5,628 nucleotides of DNA from Candidatus Mesolinea sp. (GTDB taxonomy: Bacteria; Chloroflexota; Anaerolineae; Anaerolineales; Anaerolineaceae): NCBI GenBank assembly GCA_003499715.1, contig DNSH01000038.1, positions 1-5,628 on the forward strand. The letters run 5' to 3'. Under the pieces are notes generated by a model, which worked only from the letters and a program-made list of their open reading frames with translations, made no database searches and was not told where the DNA came from. Below, piece after piece: positions 1 to 5,628 of the stretch. The position numbers and the translations under genes were made by a program. Within the stretch, counting starts at the first letter, position 1, and every line of letters begins with the position of its first letter.

Positions 1-392
1 TGGGCATCTTCCTTGGAAGCTTGGGTTACCTTTGGGTGGATCCTCTGGCTGGAGCTGTGGTCGCGCTGTTTATATTACGCACGGGCATATCTATAATAAA
101 AGAATCAACATCCACGCTGATGGATACCGTCCCCGGTGAGGCTTTGAACGAAAAGATTACAAACCTGGCGCTTTCCGTAGAGGGCGTTAAGGTTGTTGAT
201 AAGGTGCTCGCCCACCGCTTTGGCCTCAATTACATCATCAACCTCACCCTCAGCGTCGATGGTCGGATTAGCGTAGAGAATGGCGATCGTATATCCAGCT
301 TGGTTGAAAAGAAAATCAAAGAAAATGTGGAAAACGTCAGCGCGGTATATGTCCATTATCACCCGCGTGAAAAGTACCGCGTTGAGGTCTAA
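1..392 (+). CDS. Cation diffusion facilitator (CDF) family metal efflux protein, C-terminal part (5' end outside window)
   Basis: This is the end of a CDF-family transporter, which exports divalent metals (Zn, Fe, Mn, Co or Cd) across the cytoplasmic membrane in exchange for protons. The frame is open from base 3, so the start lies to the left, and about 129 residues are visible. First comes the end of transmembrane helix 5, with the family's Gly-Tyr-x-Trp-x-Asp-Pro-Leu-Ala motif (the Asp codon is at 39-41, probably a transport-site metal ligand). The last helix follows, then the typical KES-x3-LMD-x-VP exit into the cytoplasmic domain. That domain has the alpha-beta ferredoxin-like pattern (EGV near 181, final VHYHP near 349-363). 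The position where many CDF proteins carry a His before the last helix (often 'eaHeI') reads Asn-Gly-Asp here, so the cytoplasmic metal site may differ. Metal specificity cannot be read from this fragment. Family assignment is firm. Confidence 0.9.
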   Translation, partial: GIFLGSLGYLWVDPLAGAVVALFILRTGISIIKESTSTLMDTVPGEALNEKITNLALSVEGVKVVDKVLAHRFGLNYIINLTLSVDGRISVENGDRISSLVEKKIKENVENVSAVYVHYHPREKYRVEV

Positions 393-414
393 GCCAAAAG
401 CGCATCTCACAATC

Positions 415-431
415 AGCGTTCATTTCACGCT
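415..431 (+). terminator. Weak hairpin after the CDF gene, possible terminator
   Basis: AGCGT (415-419) and ACGCT (427-431) form a perfect 5-bp stem with a 7-base loop, 23 bases after the CDF stop codon. The following bases are TATCTCCCC rather than a U-run, so it does not meet the usual intrinsic-terminator pattern and may be chance. The rest of the gap (393-526) holds only the possible -10 box and the ribosome binding site listed separately. Confidence 0.25.
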
Positions 432-459
432 TATCTCCCCGAAGGCTGTATTCCTCGGA

Positions 460-465
460 TATAAT
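460..465 (+). promoter_or_regulatory. Possible -10 box for the alcohol dehydrogenase gene
   Basis: A perfect TATAAT lies 61 bases before the ATG at 527, which would give an untranslated leader of roughly 55 bases. No recognisable TTGACA-like -35 element sits 16-18 bases upstream (the region reads CCCCGA) and there is no extended TG motif, so the promoter call is tentative. Confidence 0.35.
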
Positions 466-514
466 CCTACTATGCACAGTTTAGAATCGGCATTTGCAGA
501 GCTTTCAGGTGTTT

Positions 515-521
515 AAGGAGG
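515..521 (+). promoter_or_regulatory. Strong Shine-Dalgarno site deciding the alcohol dehydrogenase start
   Basis: AAGGAGG matches the anti-Shine-Dalgarno core almost completely. It ends 2 bases before the ATG at 524 and 5 bases before the ATG at 527, so 527 is the better start. It also lies inside the longer reading frame that opens with TTG at 494, which argues against that upstream start. Confidence 0.8.
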
Positions 522-526
522 AAATG

Positions 527-1693
527 ATGATCAGCAATTTCACCTACTACAACCCCACCCGCATCGTTTTTGGAAGCGGCTCGATTCCCAAGCTCAATAA
601 GCTCATCCCTAAAAAAGCCAAGGTCATGCTGCTTTATGGCGGCGGCTCAATCATGAAAAATGGTGTGTATGACCAAGTGATCACCGCACTCAAAAAGCGC
701 GAAGTGCTGGAATTTGGCGGTATCGAGCCTAACCCGGATTACGACACGCTGATGAAAGCCGTCAAACAGGTGAAAAAGAAACAGGTCGATTACCTGCTGG
801 CTGTAGGCGGCGGTTCGGTCATTGATGGCACCAAGTTTGTCTCTGTTGCAGCTACCTATGAAGGCGATGATCCCTGGGAAATTATTGCTGGCGATGGCAT
901 CAAAAAAGTGAAAAAAGCTGTTCCGTTTGGAACAGTGCTCACCTTGCCCGCCACCGGCAGTGAGATGAACCATAATGCTGTCATCTCCCGCCGCAGCACT
1001 CAGGAAAAGCTTTCCTTTGGCAGCGATTTAGTTTTTCCCCAGTTTTCTATCCTAGATCCAGAGACAACCTATTCGCTTCCCCAGAAGCAGATTCGCAACG
1101 GCATTGTAGATGCTTATGTGCACGTGTTGGAGCAATACCTCACCTATCCTGTCGGGCAAATTGTGCAGGATCGGCAAGCCGAAGCGCTTTTACTCTCTTT
1201 GATCGAAGTCGCACCTAAAGCTTTGCAATTCCCGCCAGACTACAATGCCCGGGCGAATTTTATGTGGGCTGCGACCAATGCCCTCAACCACCTGATCAAC
1301 CGCGGCGTGCCTGAGGACTGGGCTACCCACGATATTGGTCATGAGATTACCGCACTTTATGGTTTAGCGCATGCCGAGACCTTAGCTGCTGTGCTGCCTT
1401 GGCTGCTATGGTATAAGCGCAAAGAAAAGCAAGCCAAGCTCTTACAATATGGTTACCGGGTCTTCGGCATTAAAACTCAAAAGTACGCAGAGCGCATCGA
1501 TCGGACCATTGAAGCAACTTCGGCGTTTTTCCACAGCTTGGGTATGCCCACCAGCTTAACGGCTTACGGCATCGACCCGGATGAGGCTGCAGAAAAGGTC
1601 GCTGAGCGCATCGACAACCGCGGCTGGAAGCTTGGCGAGCATCACGACATCACCGGCAAAGATGTGGCTGCTATATTGCGCCTGAGCCGATAA
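527..1693 (+). CDS. yqhD: YqhD/BdhA-like NADPH-dependent iron-containing alcohol dehydrogenase (aldehyde reductase)
   Basis: This cytosolic enzyme of the group III, metal-dependent alcohol dehydrogenase family should reduce short- and medium-chain aldehydes to alcohols with NADPH, in fermentation or aldehyde detoxification. With the ATG at 527 it has 388 residues, close to the 387 of E. coli YqhD, which I recall as collinear with it. Visible landmarks are the N-terminal NFTYYNPTRIVFG strand; YGGGS at 37-41, the cofactor-binding site of YqhD-type enzymes; the EFGGIEPNP stretch; LAVGGGSVIDGTKF at 91-104, the dinucleotide-binding loop; and PATGSE at 141-146. The metal ligands are Asp195, His199, His268 and His282, with the conserved His272 between the last two, so the active site looks complete. 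The C-terminal GEHHDIT block matches YqhD. A strong ribosome binding site precedes it and a possible TATAAT lies at 460, so it is probably transcribed on its own. The natural substrate and the metal (Fe or Zn) cannot be told from sequence. Confidence 0.95.
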   Translation: MISNFTYYNPTRIVFGSGSIPKLNKLIPKKAKVMLLYGGGSIMKNGVYDQVITALKKREVLEFGGIEPNPDYDTLMKAVKQVKKKQVDYLLAVGGGSVIDGTKFVSVAATYEGDDPWEIIAGDGIKKVKKAVPFGTVLTLPATGSEMNHNAVISRRSTQEKLSFGSDLVFPQFSILDPETTYSLPQKQIRNGIVDAYVHVLEQYLTYPVGQIVQDRQAEALLLSLIEVAPKALQFPPDYNARANFMWAATNALNHLINRGVPEDWATHDIGHEITALYGLAHAETLAAVLPWLLWYKRKEKQAKLLQYGYRVFGIKTQKYAERIDRTIEATSAFFHSLGMPTSLTAYGIDPDEAAEKVAERIDNRGWKLGEHHDITGKDVAAILRLSR

Positions 1694-1714
1694 CAAAGCT
1701 TATACCCCAAGTAA

Positions 1715-1739
1715 AACGCTGAAGCGCTTATCCTGCGTT
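1715..1739. terminator. Possible weak bidirectional terminator between convergent genes
   Basis: The convergent gap holds the inverted repeat AACGC (1715-1719) and GCGTT (1735-1739) around a 15-base loop that itself contains the palindrome AAGCGCTT (1722-1729). Read on the minus strand, the right arm runs into GCGTTTTA, a short T-tract. On the plus strand the arm is followed by CTGTTATTT. The stem is short and the T-runs are poor, so the main support is the position between two converging stop codons. Confidence 0.35.
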
Positions 1740-1742
1740 CTG

Positions 1743-2612
1743 TTATTTATGGGGCTTGAATAAATTCACGAGCAGCGCTAATGCGAGCTTCAGTACCATC
1801 GCCAAGTAGTAGAACCAGTTGAAGAGAAAAAAATAATCCTTGGCAAAGTGCTTGCGGTAATAGAGGTAGTAAGAGCGGTGCCATTGATATATGGATTGCA
1901 CAGGCTGTGCGTTAGAGCCGCCCTGCCCGCCGTAGTGCACAATCTTAGCCAGCGGCACATACATCACCTTCCAGCCAGCTTGGCGTGCCCGCAGGCAGTA
2001 ATCGCTATCCTCCTGGTAAGCAAAGAACTGCTCATCAAAGGCACCTACCTGCTGCCAGGTCTCCCGCCGTATAAACATGCATGAACCCGAAACGGCTTTT
2101 ACTTCGGCAATTTCGTCCTCTGGCAGCCAGCTTTGCAGGTAACCGTTGAGCTTGCGGCTGTGCGGGAAGAGTTTGCCTAAGCCCAAAAAGTAACCAAAGA
2201 CTTCAACTGGTCTGGCTTCACCGCGCCGGCTTTGCGCCTGAAAACTGCCATCGGCGTTGAGCACCTTTGGAATCGCAATGCCTACCTCCGGGTTAGCTCT
2301 GAGATAAGCGACCAAAGGGGTAAACACATCCTCCACCAGCTGGGTATCTGGGTTGAGCAGCACAAAAAAATCTCCTTGTGCTACAGCCAACATCTGATTG
2401 ACGGGTTGAGTAAAGCCCAGGTTTTCTTCGTTCTGGATGAGACGCACCTGAGGAAAATTTTGCGCCAGCATCTCCGCCGTGCCATCCGTGGATGCATTAT
2501 CGGCGATGATGATTTCATAATTAAGCGCCGGGCTATGCCTCTGGATGGATTCTAAGCAAGCCCGCAGATACTCGCGCGCGTTGAGGGTAATAATACAAAT
2601 GGAAAGGTCCAT
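1743..2612 (-). CDS. Family 2 glycosyltransferase (rhamnosyltransferase/WbbL-like)
   Basis: A 289-residue inverting GT-A glycosyltransferase of family GT2. It should transfer a sugar from a nucleotide-sugar donor onto a growing cell-surface glycan or lipid-linked acceptor at the inner face of the membrane. The N-terminal strand SICIITLN (4-11) and DNASTDGT (38-45) bind the nucleotide. NPDT (87-90) takes the place of the DxD metal site, as in WbbL-type rhamnosyltransferases. The conserved SGSCMFIRR (175-183), the FDE (192-194) and the Glu201-Asp202 pair, in the region of the expected catalytic base, follow, and then His226-Tyr-Gly-Gly. Residues 259-284 are very hydrophobic and aromatic (FFLFNWFYYLAMVL), probably a membrane anchor, followed by a basic tail. 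The start is the first ATG; its upstream sequence has no good Shine-Dalgarno (only GGA about 12 bases away), so translation may be weak or coupled to the upstream gene. It lies 64 bases after malZ on the same strand. No other polysaccharide genes are in view, so donor and acceptor are unknown. Confidence 0.93.
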   Translation of the reverse strand: MDLSICIITLNAREYLRACLESIQRHSPALNYEIIIADNASTDGTAEMLAQNFPQVRLIQNEENLGFTQPVNQMLAVAQGDFFVLLNPDTQLVEDVFTPLVAYLRANPEVGIAIPKVLNADGSFQAQSRRGEARPVEVFGYFLGLGKLFPHSRKLNGYLQSWLPEDEIAEVKAVSGSCMFIRRETWQQVGAFDEQFFAYQEDSDYCLRARQAGWKVMYVPLAKIVHYGGQGGSNAQPVQSIYQWHRSYYLYYRKHFAKDYFFLFNWFYYLAMVLKLALALLVNLFKPHK

Positions 2613-2676
2613 GTATTTGGTTTTCCAATCAAGTTCTTCTGCTGGTTAAGTGTATCACGTGCAAAGTATGGCAGGC

Positions 2677-4551
2677 TCAGGACTTTTGCAGCCAAATTTC
2701 CGCGCCAGTCGGCAGCTCCGGCAGCCAGAGCCGGCTGCCTTGCGTGGAAGCCTCAGCGCTGCTAAACAAGCCTTCAAAAGTCGCTGAAGCCGGGAAGGCG
2801 GCTTCGGGCAGCAGTAATTCACCCGGCGGGAGCGGTTGTGAAGCTCGGTTGGCACTGACTAAAACATGTTCATCACCAAGCACACGTTGATAGAGCAGCA
2901 TGTCTTCAGCGCCATAAAGCACTTGGAAAGCCCCTTCTGCAAGCACGGGATGGCGTTTGCGCAAAGCGATCAGGCGTTTATAAAAGTTGAGCAAATCCTG
3001 ATCCCAGCTACTCTCATCCCATGGGAAGCAATTACGGCTGCCGAAGATTTCGGCATCTTCCAACCCGATTTCATCACCATAGTATAGGCAAGGAACACCC
3101 GGGAAGGTAAACTGGATTACCGCAGCTAAGCATAATAGCTGTTTATCGCCACCCAGAGCCGTGAGTGCACGTGAAATATCATGACTGCTAATCAAATTGA
3201 ATTGCTGCAAGGCAAGCGCCCATGGAATTGCAGCCAAGGTCTCCTGCCAAGCTTTGAGCACCACTTCGGTAAGCCAAGGCTGCTCTGCAGCAAGCTTCCC
3301 CTTCCAGCCTACGGCGGTTTGGCTAAAGGGCTTCAGCCAGAAAAATAGCGGGTTATAAAAGCCAAAGTAGTTCATCACCCCGTCCCATTGATCACCTTGC
3401 AACTGAGCGGAAGCCTCAAAAAAATTCTCAGCCATCAAATACGCTTCCGGCTTGGTCTGCTTGACTGCCTGCCGAATTTGCGGGATGATGGTGTGCCCTA
3501 ACTGCTGATCATTTTGGCGCGCAAGCATATTGCCAGCATCCACACGCCACCCGTCAGCCTCAAAGGGCGGGCGCAGCCAGTAGCGAAAGGCACTATGCTC
3601 GCCGGCAAACATTAACTTGCACAGTTCTGAGGAGCGATAGTTCAGCTTGGGCAGCGAGCCGAAGCCTAACCACGATTCGTAGAGGTCTTCCTCATGATTA
3701 ATAAAGAAATATTGCGCTTCCGGGCTAGTTGGATCTTGCCGAGCTTTCTGGAACCAAGGGTGCCCTATCCCACAATGGTTAGGGACAATATCCAATATGT
3801 AGTGCATACCCTGAGCATGAAGCGCCTGCGCTAAATCTACCAACGCTTCGTCCCCGCCTAAGACCGGATCCACATGAAAGTAATCACAGACATCATAACG
3901 GTGATTGGTAAAAGCAGTGAAGATTGGATTAAGGTAAAGCGCATTGACCCCTAAATGCTCGAGGTAATCAATGTGCTGCTGGATCCCCAGCAAATCTCCT
4001 CCATAAAAAGGCAGCAAACCCGGCTCATGTGGGGCTGGCTGCCCCCAAGAGAACGTCTGGCGGTGCCAGTTTTGATAAGGCAGCGCTTCCTGCTGCGGGT
4101 CGTTGCTTGGGTCCCCATTGGCAAAGCGATCCGGGAAAATTTGATAAAAAACGGCATTCTGCAACCATGAAATGGGAGGTGTATCGGCTAAAAGCTTGAA
4201 GTCAAAAAGGTCAAAGGGCAGCTTTTGGCTTACCCCCGCGGCGTTAAGCCACCATACTGCTTCCTTGGTTTGGATAGCAAAGCGGTAAGGCACCCGATGT
4301 TCGAGCACGGCAAGCTTAGCACTCCACCAGATCCAGCCTGCTTCTTCACTTTCCGGCTGCATCGTCGTGAGCTGCTGCTCGCCATTGGGGAAGGTGCGCA
4401 GCACAACCTGCTCAATCGAAGCACTGACTGGCGCACGCAGTCGAATGGAGATCGTCTCCCCTAAAGCGGGGTACGGATTGCTCAAATAGTCACGCGTCGG
4501 AAAGTGCAGCACATAGCTCAGCCAGATAGGGGATAAAGTGTTATGGGGCAT
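2677..4551 (-). CDS. malZ: MalZ-like GH13 maltodextrin glucosidase (alpha-glycosidase)
   Basis: A 624-residue glycoside hydrolase of family 13, most like E. coli MalZ (about 605 residues), which removes glucose from short maltodextrins in the cytosol. No signal peptide is seen. Residues 1-125 form an N-terminal beta domain, followed by the barrel (opening VFYQIFPDRF, 134-143) and a C-terminal beta domain from about 540. GH13 landmarks in order: FYGGDL (182-187); GVNALYLNPIF (201-211); DIVPNH (254-259); LPKLNY (300-305), as in MalZ and close to the neopullulanase MPKLN; GWRVDAGN (334-341) with nucleophile Asp338; MAENF (373-377) with acid/base Glu375; SSHD (455-458) with transition-state Asp458; and GVPCLYYGDEIGL (485-497). 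All three catalytic acids are present. The start at 4551 has GAGGAG six bases upstream; an in-frame ATG at 4620 would add 23 residues but has no ribosome site. Neopullulanase or cyclomaltodextrinase activity remains possible. An inverted repeat at 4573-4593 may regulate it. Confidence 0.92.
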   Translation of the reverse strand: MPHNTLSPIWLSYVLHFPTRDYLSNPYPALGETISIRLRAPVSASIEQVVLRTFPNGEQQLTTMQPESEEAGWIWWSAKLAVLEHRVPYRFAIQTKEAVWWLNAAGVSQKLPFDLFDFKLLADTPPISWLQNAVFYQIFPDRFANGDPSNDPQQEALPYQNWHRQTFSWGQPAPHEPGLLPFYGGDLLGIQQHIDYLEHLGVNALYLNPIFTAFTNHRYDVCDYFHVDPVLGGDEALVDLAQALHAQGMHYILDIVPNHCGIGHPWFQKARQDPTSPEAQYFFINHEEDLYESWLGFGSLPKLNYRSSELCKLMFAGEHSAFRYWLRPPFEADGWRVDAGNMLARQNDQQLGHTIIPQIRQAVKQTKPEAYLMAENFFEASAQLQGDQWDGVMNYFGFYNPLFFWLKPFSQTAVGWKGKLAAEQPWLTEVVLKAWQETLAAIPWALALQQFNLISSHDISRALTALGGDKQLLCLAAVIQFTFPGVPCLYYGDEIGLEDAEIFGSRNCFPWDESSWDQDLLNFYKRLIALRKRHPVLAEGAFQVLYGAEDMLLYQRVLGDEHVLVSANRASQPLPPGELLLPEAAFPASATFEGLFSSAEASTQGSRLWLPELPTGAEIWLQKS

Positions 4552-4557
4552 TACAGT

Positions 4558-4563
4558 CTCCTC
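4558..4563 (-). promoter_or_regulatory. Shine-Dalgarno site deciding the malZ start
   Basis: Read on the minus strand this is GAGGAG, six bases before the ATG at 4549-4551. It fixes the start there, not at the in-frame ATG 69 bases upstream (4618-4620), which is preceded by CAACCCCGAATCCT without any purine-rich site. Confidence 0.8.
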
Positions 4564-4572
4564 AGAGCGAGA

Positions 4573-4593
4573 TTTTACTATATGGGGGTAAAA
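4573..4593. repeat. Operator-like inverted repeat TTTTAC-N9-GTAAAA upstream of malZ
   Basis: TTTTAC (4573-4578) and GTAAAA (4588-4593) are perfect 6-base inverted arms around a 9-base spacer, ending 22 bases upstream of the malZ ATG and 10 bases from its ribosome binding site. The two arms sit about one and a half helical turns apart (15 bases centre to centre). On the minus strand the element contains the -10-like hexamers TATAGT and TAAAAT, but I see no matching -35. It could be a repressor site for a sugar-responsive regulator or a weak RNA hairpin. The arms are AT-rich, so chance is not excluded. Confidence 0.4.
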
Positions 4594-4638
4594 CGAGGCA
4601 GCTCTTGCACCCGTAGGCATAGGATTCGGGGTTGTGAT

Positions 4639-5562
4639 TCAATCTTCTTTGAGGGGTTTGAAGCCTTCCCCTAAGGTCTCGCTCACCTGACCGACTACCA
4701 TAAAGGCACCTGGGTCAATTTCATGCACGAGCGTCTTTAGGCGGGTGACCTCGGCTGAAGAAACGACGCAAAAGAGCATGCTTTTTTCCTGTTGGGAGTA
4801 ACCTCCCTTAACTGGGATGATCGTGACACCGCGTTCCAACTGAGTTTGAATAGCATTGATGACTTCATCTTGCTTAACAGTGATGATGTAGATAGCCTTC
4901 GTAAAGTTATACCCTTGTGAGACCATATCAGCAGCCGCACCGCTAATGTATATCAACATCAAGCCATAAAGCGCTCTCTCCCATCCAAACACAAAACCAG
5001 CCAGAAGCACCACAAGCGAATCGGTTATGAGGTATGCCATGGAGATAGAGATGCCAAAATTTCGGTTGAGGATGCGCCCTAAGATATCCGTGCCTCCGCT
5101 CGTGCCGCGCCCAAGATACACGATGCCTAACCCCACGCCTAAGGTGATCCCGCCATAAAGGGTATTGAGCACGATGTCATCAGTGATGGCGCTCGTACCG
5201 GTAAGATAGATGAGTAAATCTGTAAAAACCGAAAAGCTGAGGATTGATAGCATCGTACGGGCAGCAAAGCGTGGACCGCCCAAATAACGCCAACCTAAGA
5301 AAAAAAGCGGGATGTTTCCAAGCACCACCACCAAACCGATGGGGGTATTGAAAACGTAGTTCAGCAGCTGTCCCGCTCCACTAATGCCGCCGCTAACCAG
5401 CTGTGCTGGCACCAAAAACAGGCGCAAGCTCAGGGCTTGAATAAAGGCGCCTAGCACAATAAGCAAATACTCCTTGATTGAGCGTGGAGAAAAATCAATT
5501 TGCTTAAAAAATTGGCTAATGCTCACAGATATATGCCTCACAACAATAAGCTGACGATGCAT
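4639..5562 (-). CDS. YitT family membrane protein (DUF161 + DUF2179)
   Basis: A 307-residue integral membrane protein of the YitT family; the molecular function is not established, and members are often annotated as putative transporters. About five or six hydrophobic segments are visible (roughly 31-51, 76-92, 103-121, 134-151, 175-193 and 196-212). Family landmarks are LVPAQLVSGGISGAGQLL (50-67) at the first helix and the glycine-rich GRGTSGGTDILGRILN (151-166). The cytoplasmic C-terminal DUF2179 domain covers about 222-293, with GVTIIPVKGGYS (245-256) and DPGAFMVV (283-290), and resembles a small ligand-binding fold. A hydrophilic tail of about 15 residues ends the protein. The start is uncertain: the ATG at 5562 has no Shine-Dalgarno and lies one base from a TATAAT, whereas a GTG at 5526 (giving 295 residues) has GAGG nine bases upstream. 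It is the first gene of the minus-strand set, 87 bases before malZ; no functional link to malZ is evident. Confidence 0.92.
   Translation of the reverse strand: MHRQLIVVRHISVSISQFFKQIDFSPRSIKEYLLIVLGAFIQALSLRLFLVPAQLVSGGISGAGQLLNYVFNTPIGLVVVLGNIPLFFLGWRYLGGPRFAARTMLSILSFSVFTDLLIYLTGTSAITDDIVLNTLYGGITLGVGLGIVYLGRGTSGGTDILGRILNRNFGISISMAYLITDSLVVLLAGFVFGWERALYGLMLIYISGAAADMVSQGYNFTKAIYIITVKQDEVINAIQTQLERGVTIIPVKGGYSQQEKSMLFCVVSSAEVTRLKTLVHEIDPGAFMVVGQVSETLGEGFKPLKED
5536..5539 (-). promoter_or_regulatory. Possible Shine-Dalgarno for an internal GTG start of yitT
   Basis: The minus strand reads GTGAGGC here, and the GAGG core lies nine bases before an in-frame GTG (5524-5526, codon 13 of the longer frame). 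Together with the TATAAT directly before the upstream ATG, this supports the shorter protein. The match is only four bases. Confidence 0.35.
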
Positions 5563-5563
5563 G

Positions 5564-5569
5564 ATTATA
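5564..5569 (-). promoter_or_regulatory. Possible -10 box of the yitT promoter
   Basis: The minus strand carries a perfect TATAAT ending one base before the ATG at 5562. Transcription would then begin around 5555-5558, inside the first codons of the longer frame. The hexamer 17 bases upstream is CAATCA, a poor -35, and there is no extended -10 motif, so this rests on the -10 match and on the AT-rich upstream region. Confidence 0.4.
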
Positions 5570-5611
5570 CGCTAAACCATAAGATATGATTGCCTGTTTT
5601 TTATTATGCCC

Positions 5612-5617
5612 TTGACA
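5612..5617 (+). promoter_or_regulatory. Possible -35 box of a divergent promoter at the right edge
   Basis: A perfect TTGACA on the plus strand lies 50 bases from the yitT ATG. Its -10 partner would fall around 5635, beyond the window, so it cannot be verified here. The position suits a gene running rightward, divergent from yitT. Confidence 0.25.
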
Positions 5618-5628
5618 GTGAACATTTG

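Noticed and set aside
105..410. 101-residue minus-strand open frame opposite the CDF gene
   Set aside because: It lies across a well-supported CDF coding region and has no family features; it is a shadow frame.
280..516. 78-residue plus-strand open frame running from the CDF gene into the intergenic gap
   Set aside because: It overlaps the CDF coding region in another frame, shows no domain or good ribosome site, and reads like translated noncoding sequence.
494..526. Longer alcohol dehydrogenase frame starting with TTG at 494
   Set aside because: The strong AAGGAGG site at 515-521 lies inside this extension and is correctly spaced for the ATG at 527; the length from 527 matches YqhD.
2232..2555. 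107-residue plus-strand open frame opposite the glycosyltransferase gene
   Set aside because: It is antisense to a clear GT2 coding region, has no recognisable domain and no good ribosome site, so it is a shadow frame.
2617..2628. TTGG-TTTT-CCAA mini-hairpin just before the glycosyltransferase ATG
   Set aside because: A 4-bp stem in AT-rich sequence is expected by chance and too weak to call a regulatory structure, although it covers the only GGA near the start.
2656..2661. CACGTG palindrome between malZ and the glycosyltransferase gene
   Set aside because: It is a six-base palindrome without extended symmetry or a partner copy nearby; chance is sufficient.
4552..4620. N-terminal extension of malZ from the ATG at 4620
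   Set aside because: There is no ribosome binding site before that ATG, while GAGGAG precedes the ATG at 4551; the extension overlaps the inverted repeat and shows no family similarity.
393..5628. Possible CRISPR, tRNA, riboswitch or mobile element signals
   Set aside because: No repeated spacer pattern, cloverleaf, conserved riboswitch core, transposase remnant or terminal inverted repeat was found on reading both strands; the gaps are all under 140 bases.

Overview
The window holds five protein-coding genes of a bacterium, one of them cut by the left edge, with short intergenic gaps and no RNA gene, mobile element, CRISPR array or phage-like segment that I can see. Base composition is moderate and looks even across the genes, so nothing stands out as recently transferred. 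The mix of genes (YqhD-type aldehyde reductase, MalZ-type glucosidase, YitT membrane protein, GT2 glycosyltransferase) suggests an anaerobic or fermentative heterotroph. Chloroflexota (Anaerolineae-like) is my tentative guess, but no marker gene is present to prove it.

Layout. Plus strand, left part: the C-terminal end of a cation diffusion facilitator (CDF) metal efflux protein (to 392), a 134-base gap with a weak hairpin and a possible -10 box, then a complete YqhD-like iron/zinc-type alcohol dehydrogenase (527-1693) with a strong Shine-Dalgarno site that fixes its start. A 49-base convergent gap with a weak symmetric hairpin separates it from the minus-strand genes.

Minus strand, right part, in order of transcription: a YitT-family membrane protein (5562 to 4639), an 87-base gap carrying an operator-like inverted repeat, a MalZ-like GH13 maltodextrin glucosidase (4551 to 2677), a 64-base gap, and a family 2 glycosyltransferase (2612 to 1743). 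The gaps are short enough for co-transcription, but the three products share no obvious pathway. The right-most 66 bases look like a promoter region, with a TATAAT directly before the yitT ATG and a plus-strand TTGACA near the edge that may serve a divergent gene outside the window.

Functionally, the glucosidase would trim cytosolic maltodextrins to glucose, the alcohol dehydrogenase would reduce reactive or fermentative aldehydes with NADPH, the glycosyltransferase probably builds a cell-surface polysaccharide, and the CDF protein exports divalent metals. This looks like an ordinary chromosomal region. The points worth a second look are regulatory: the inverted repeat before malZ and the conflicting start signals of yitT. 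I found no convincing undescribed system.
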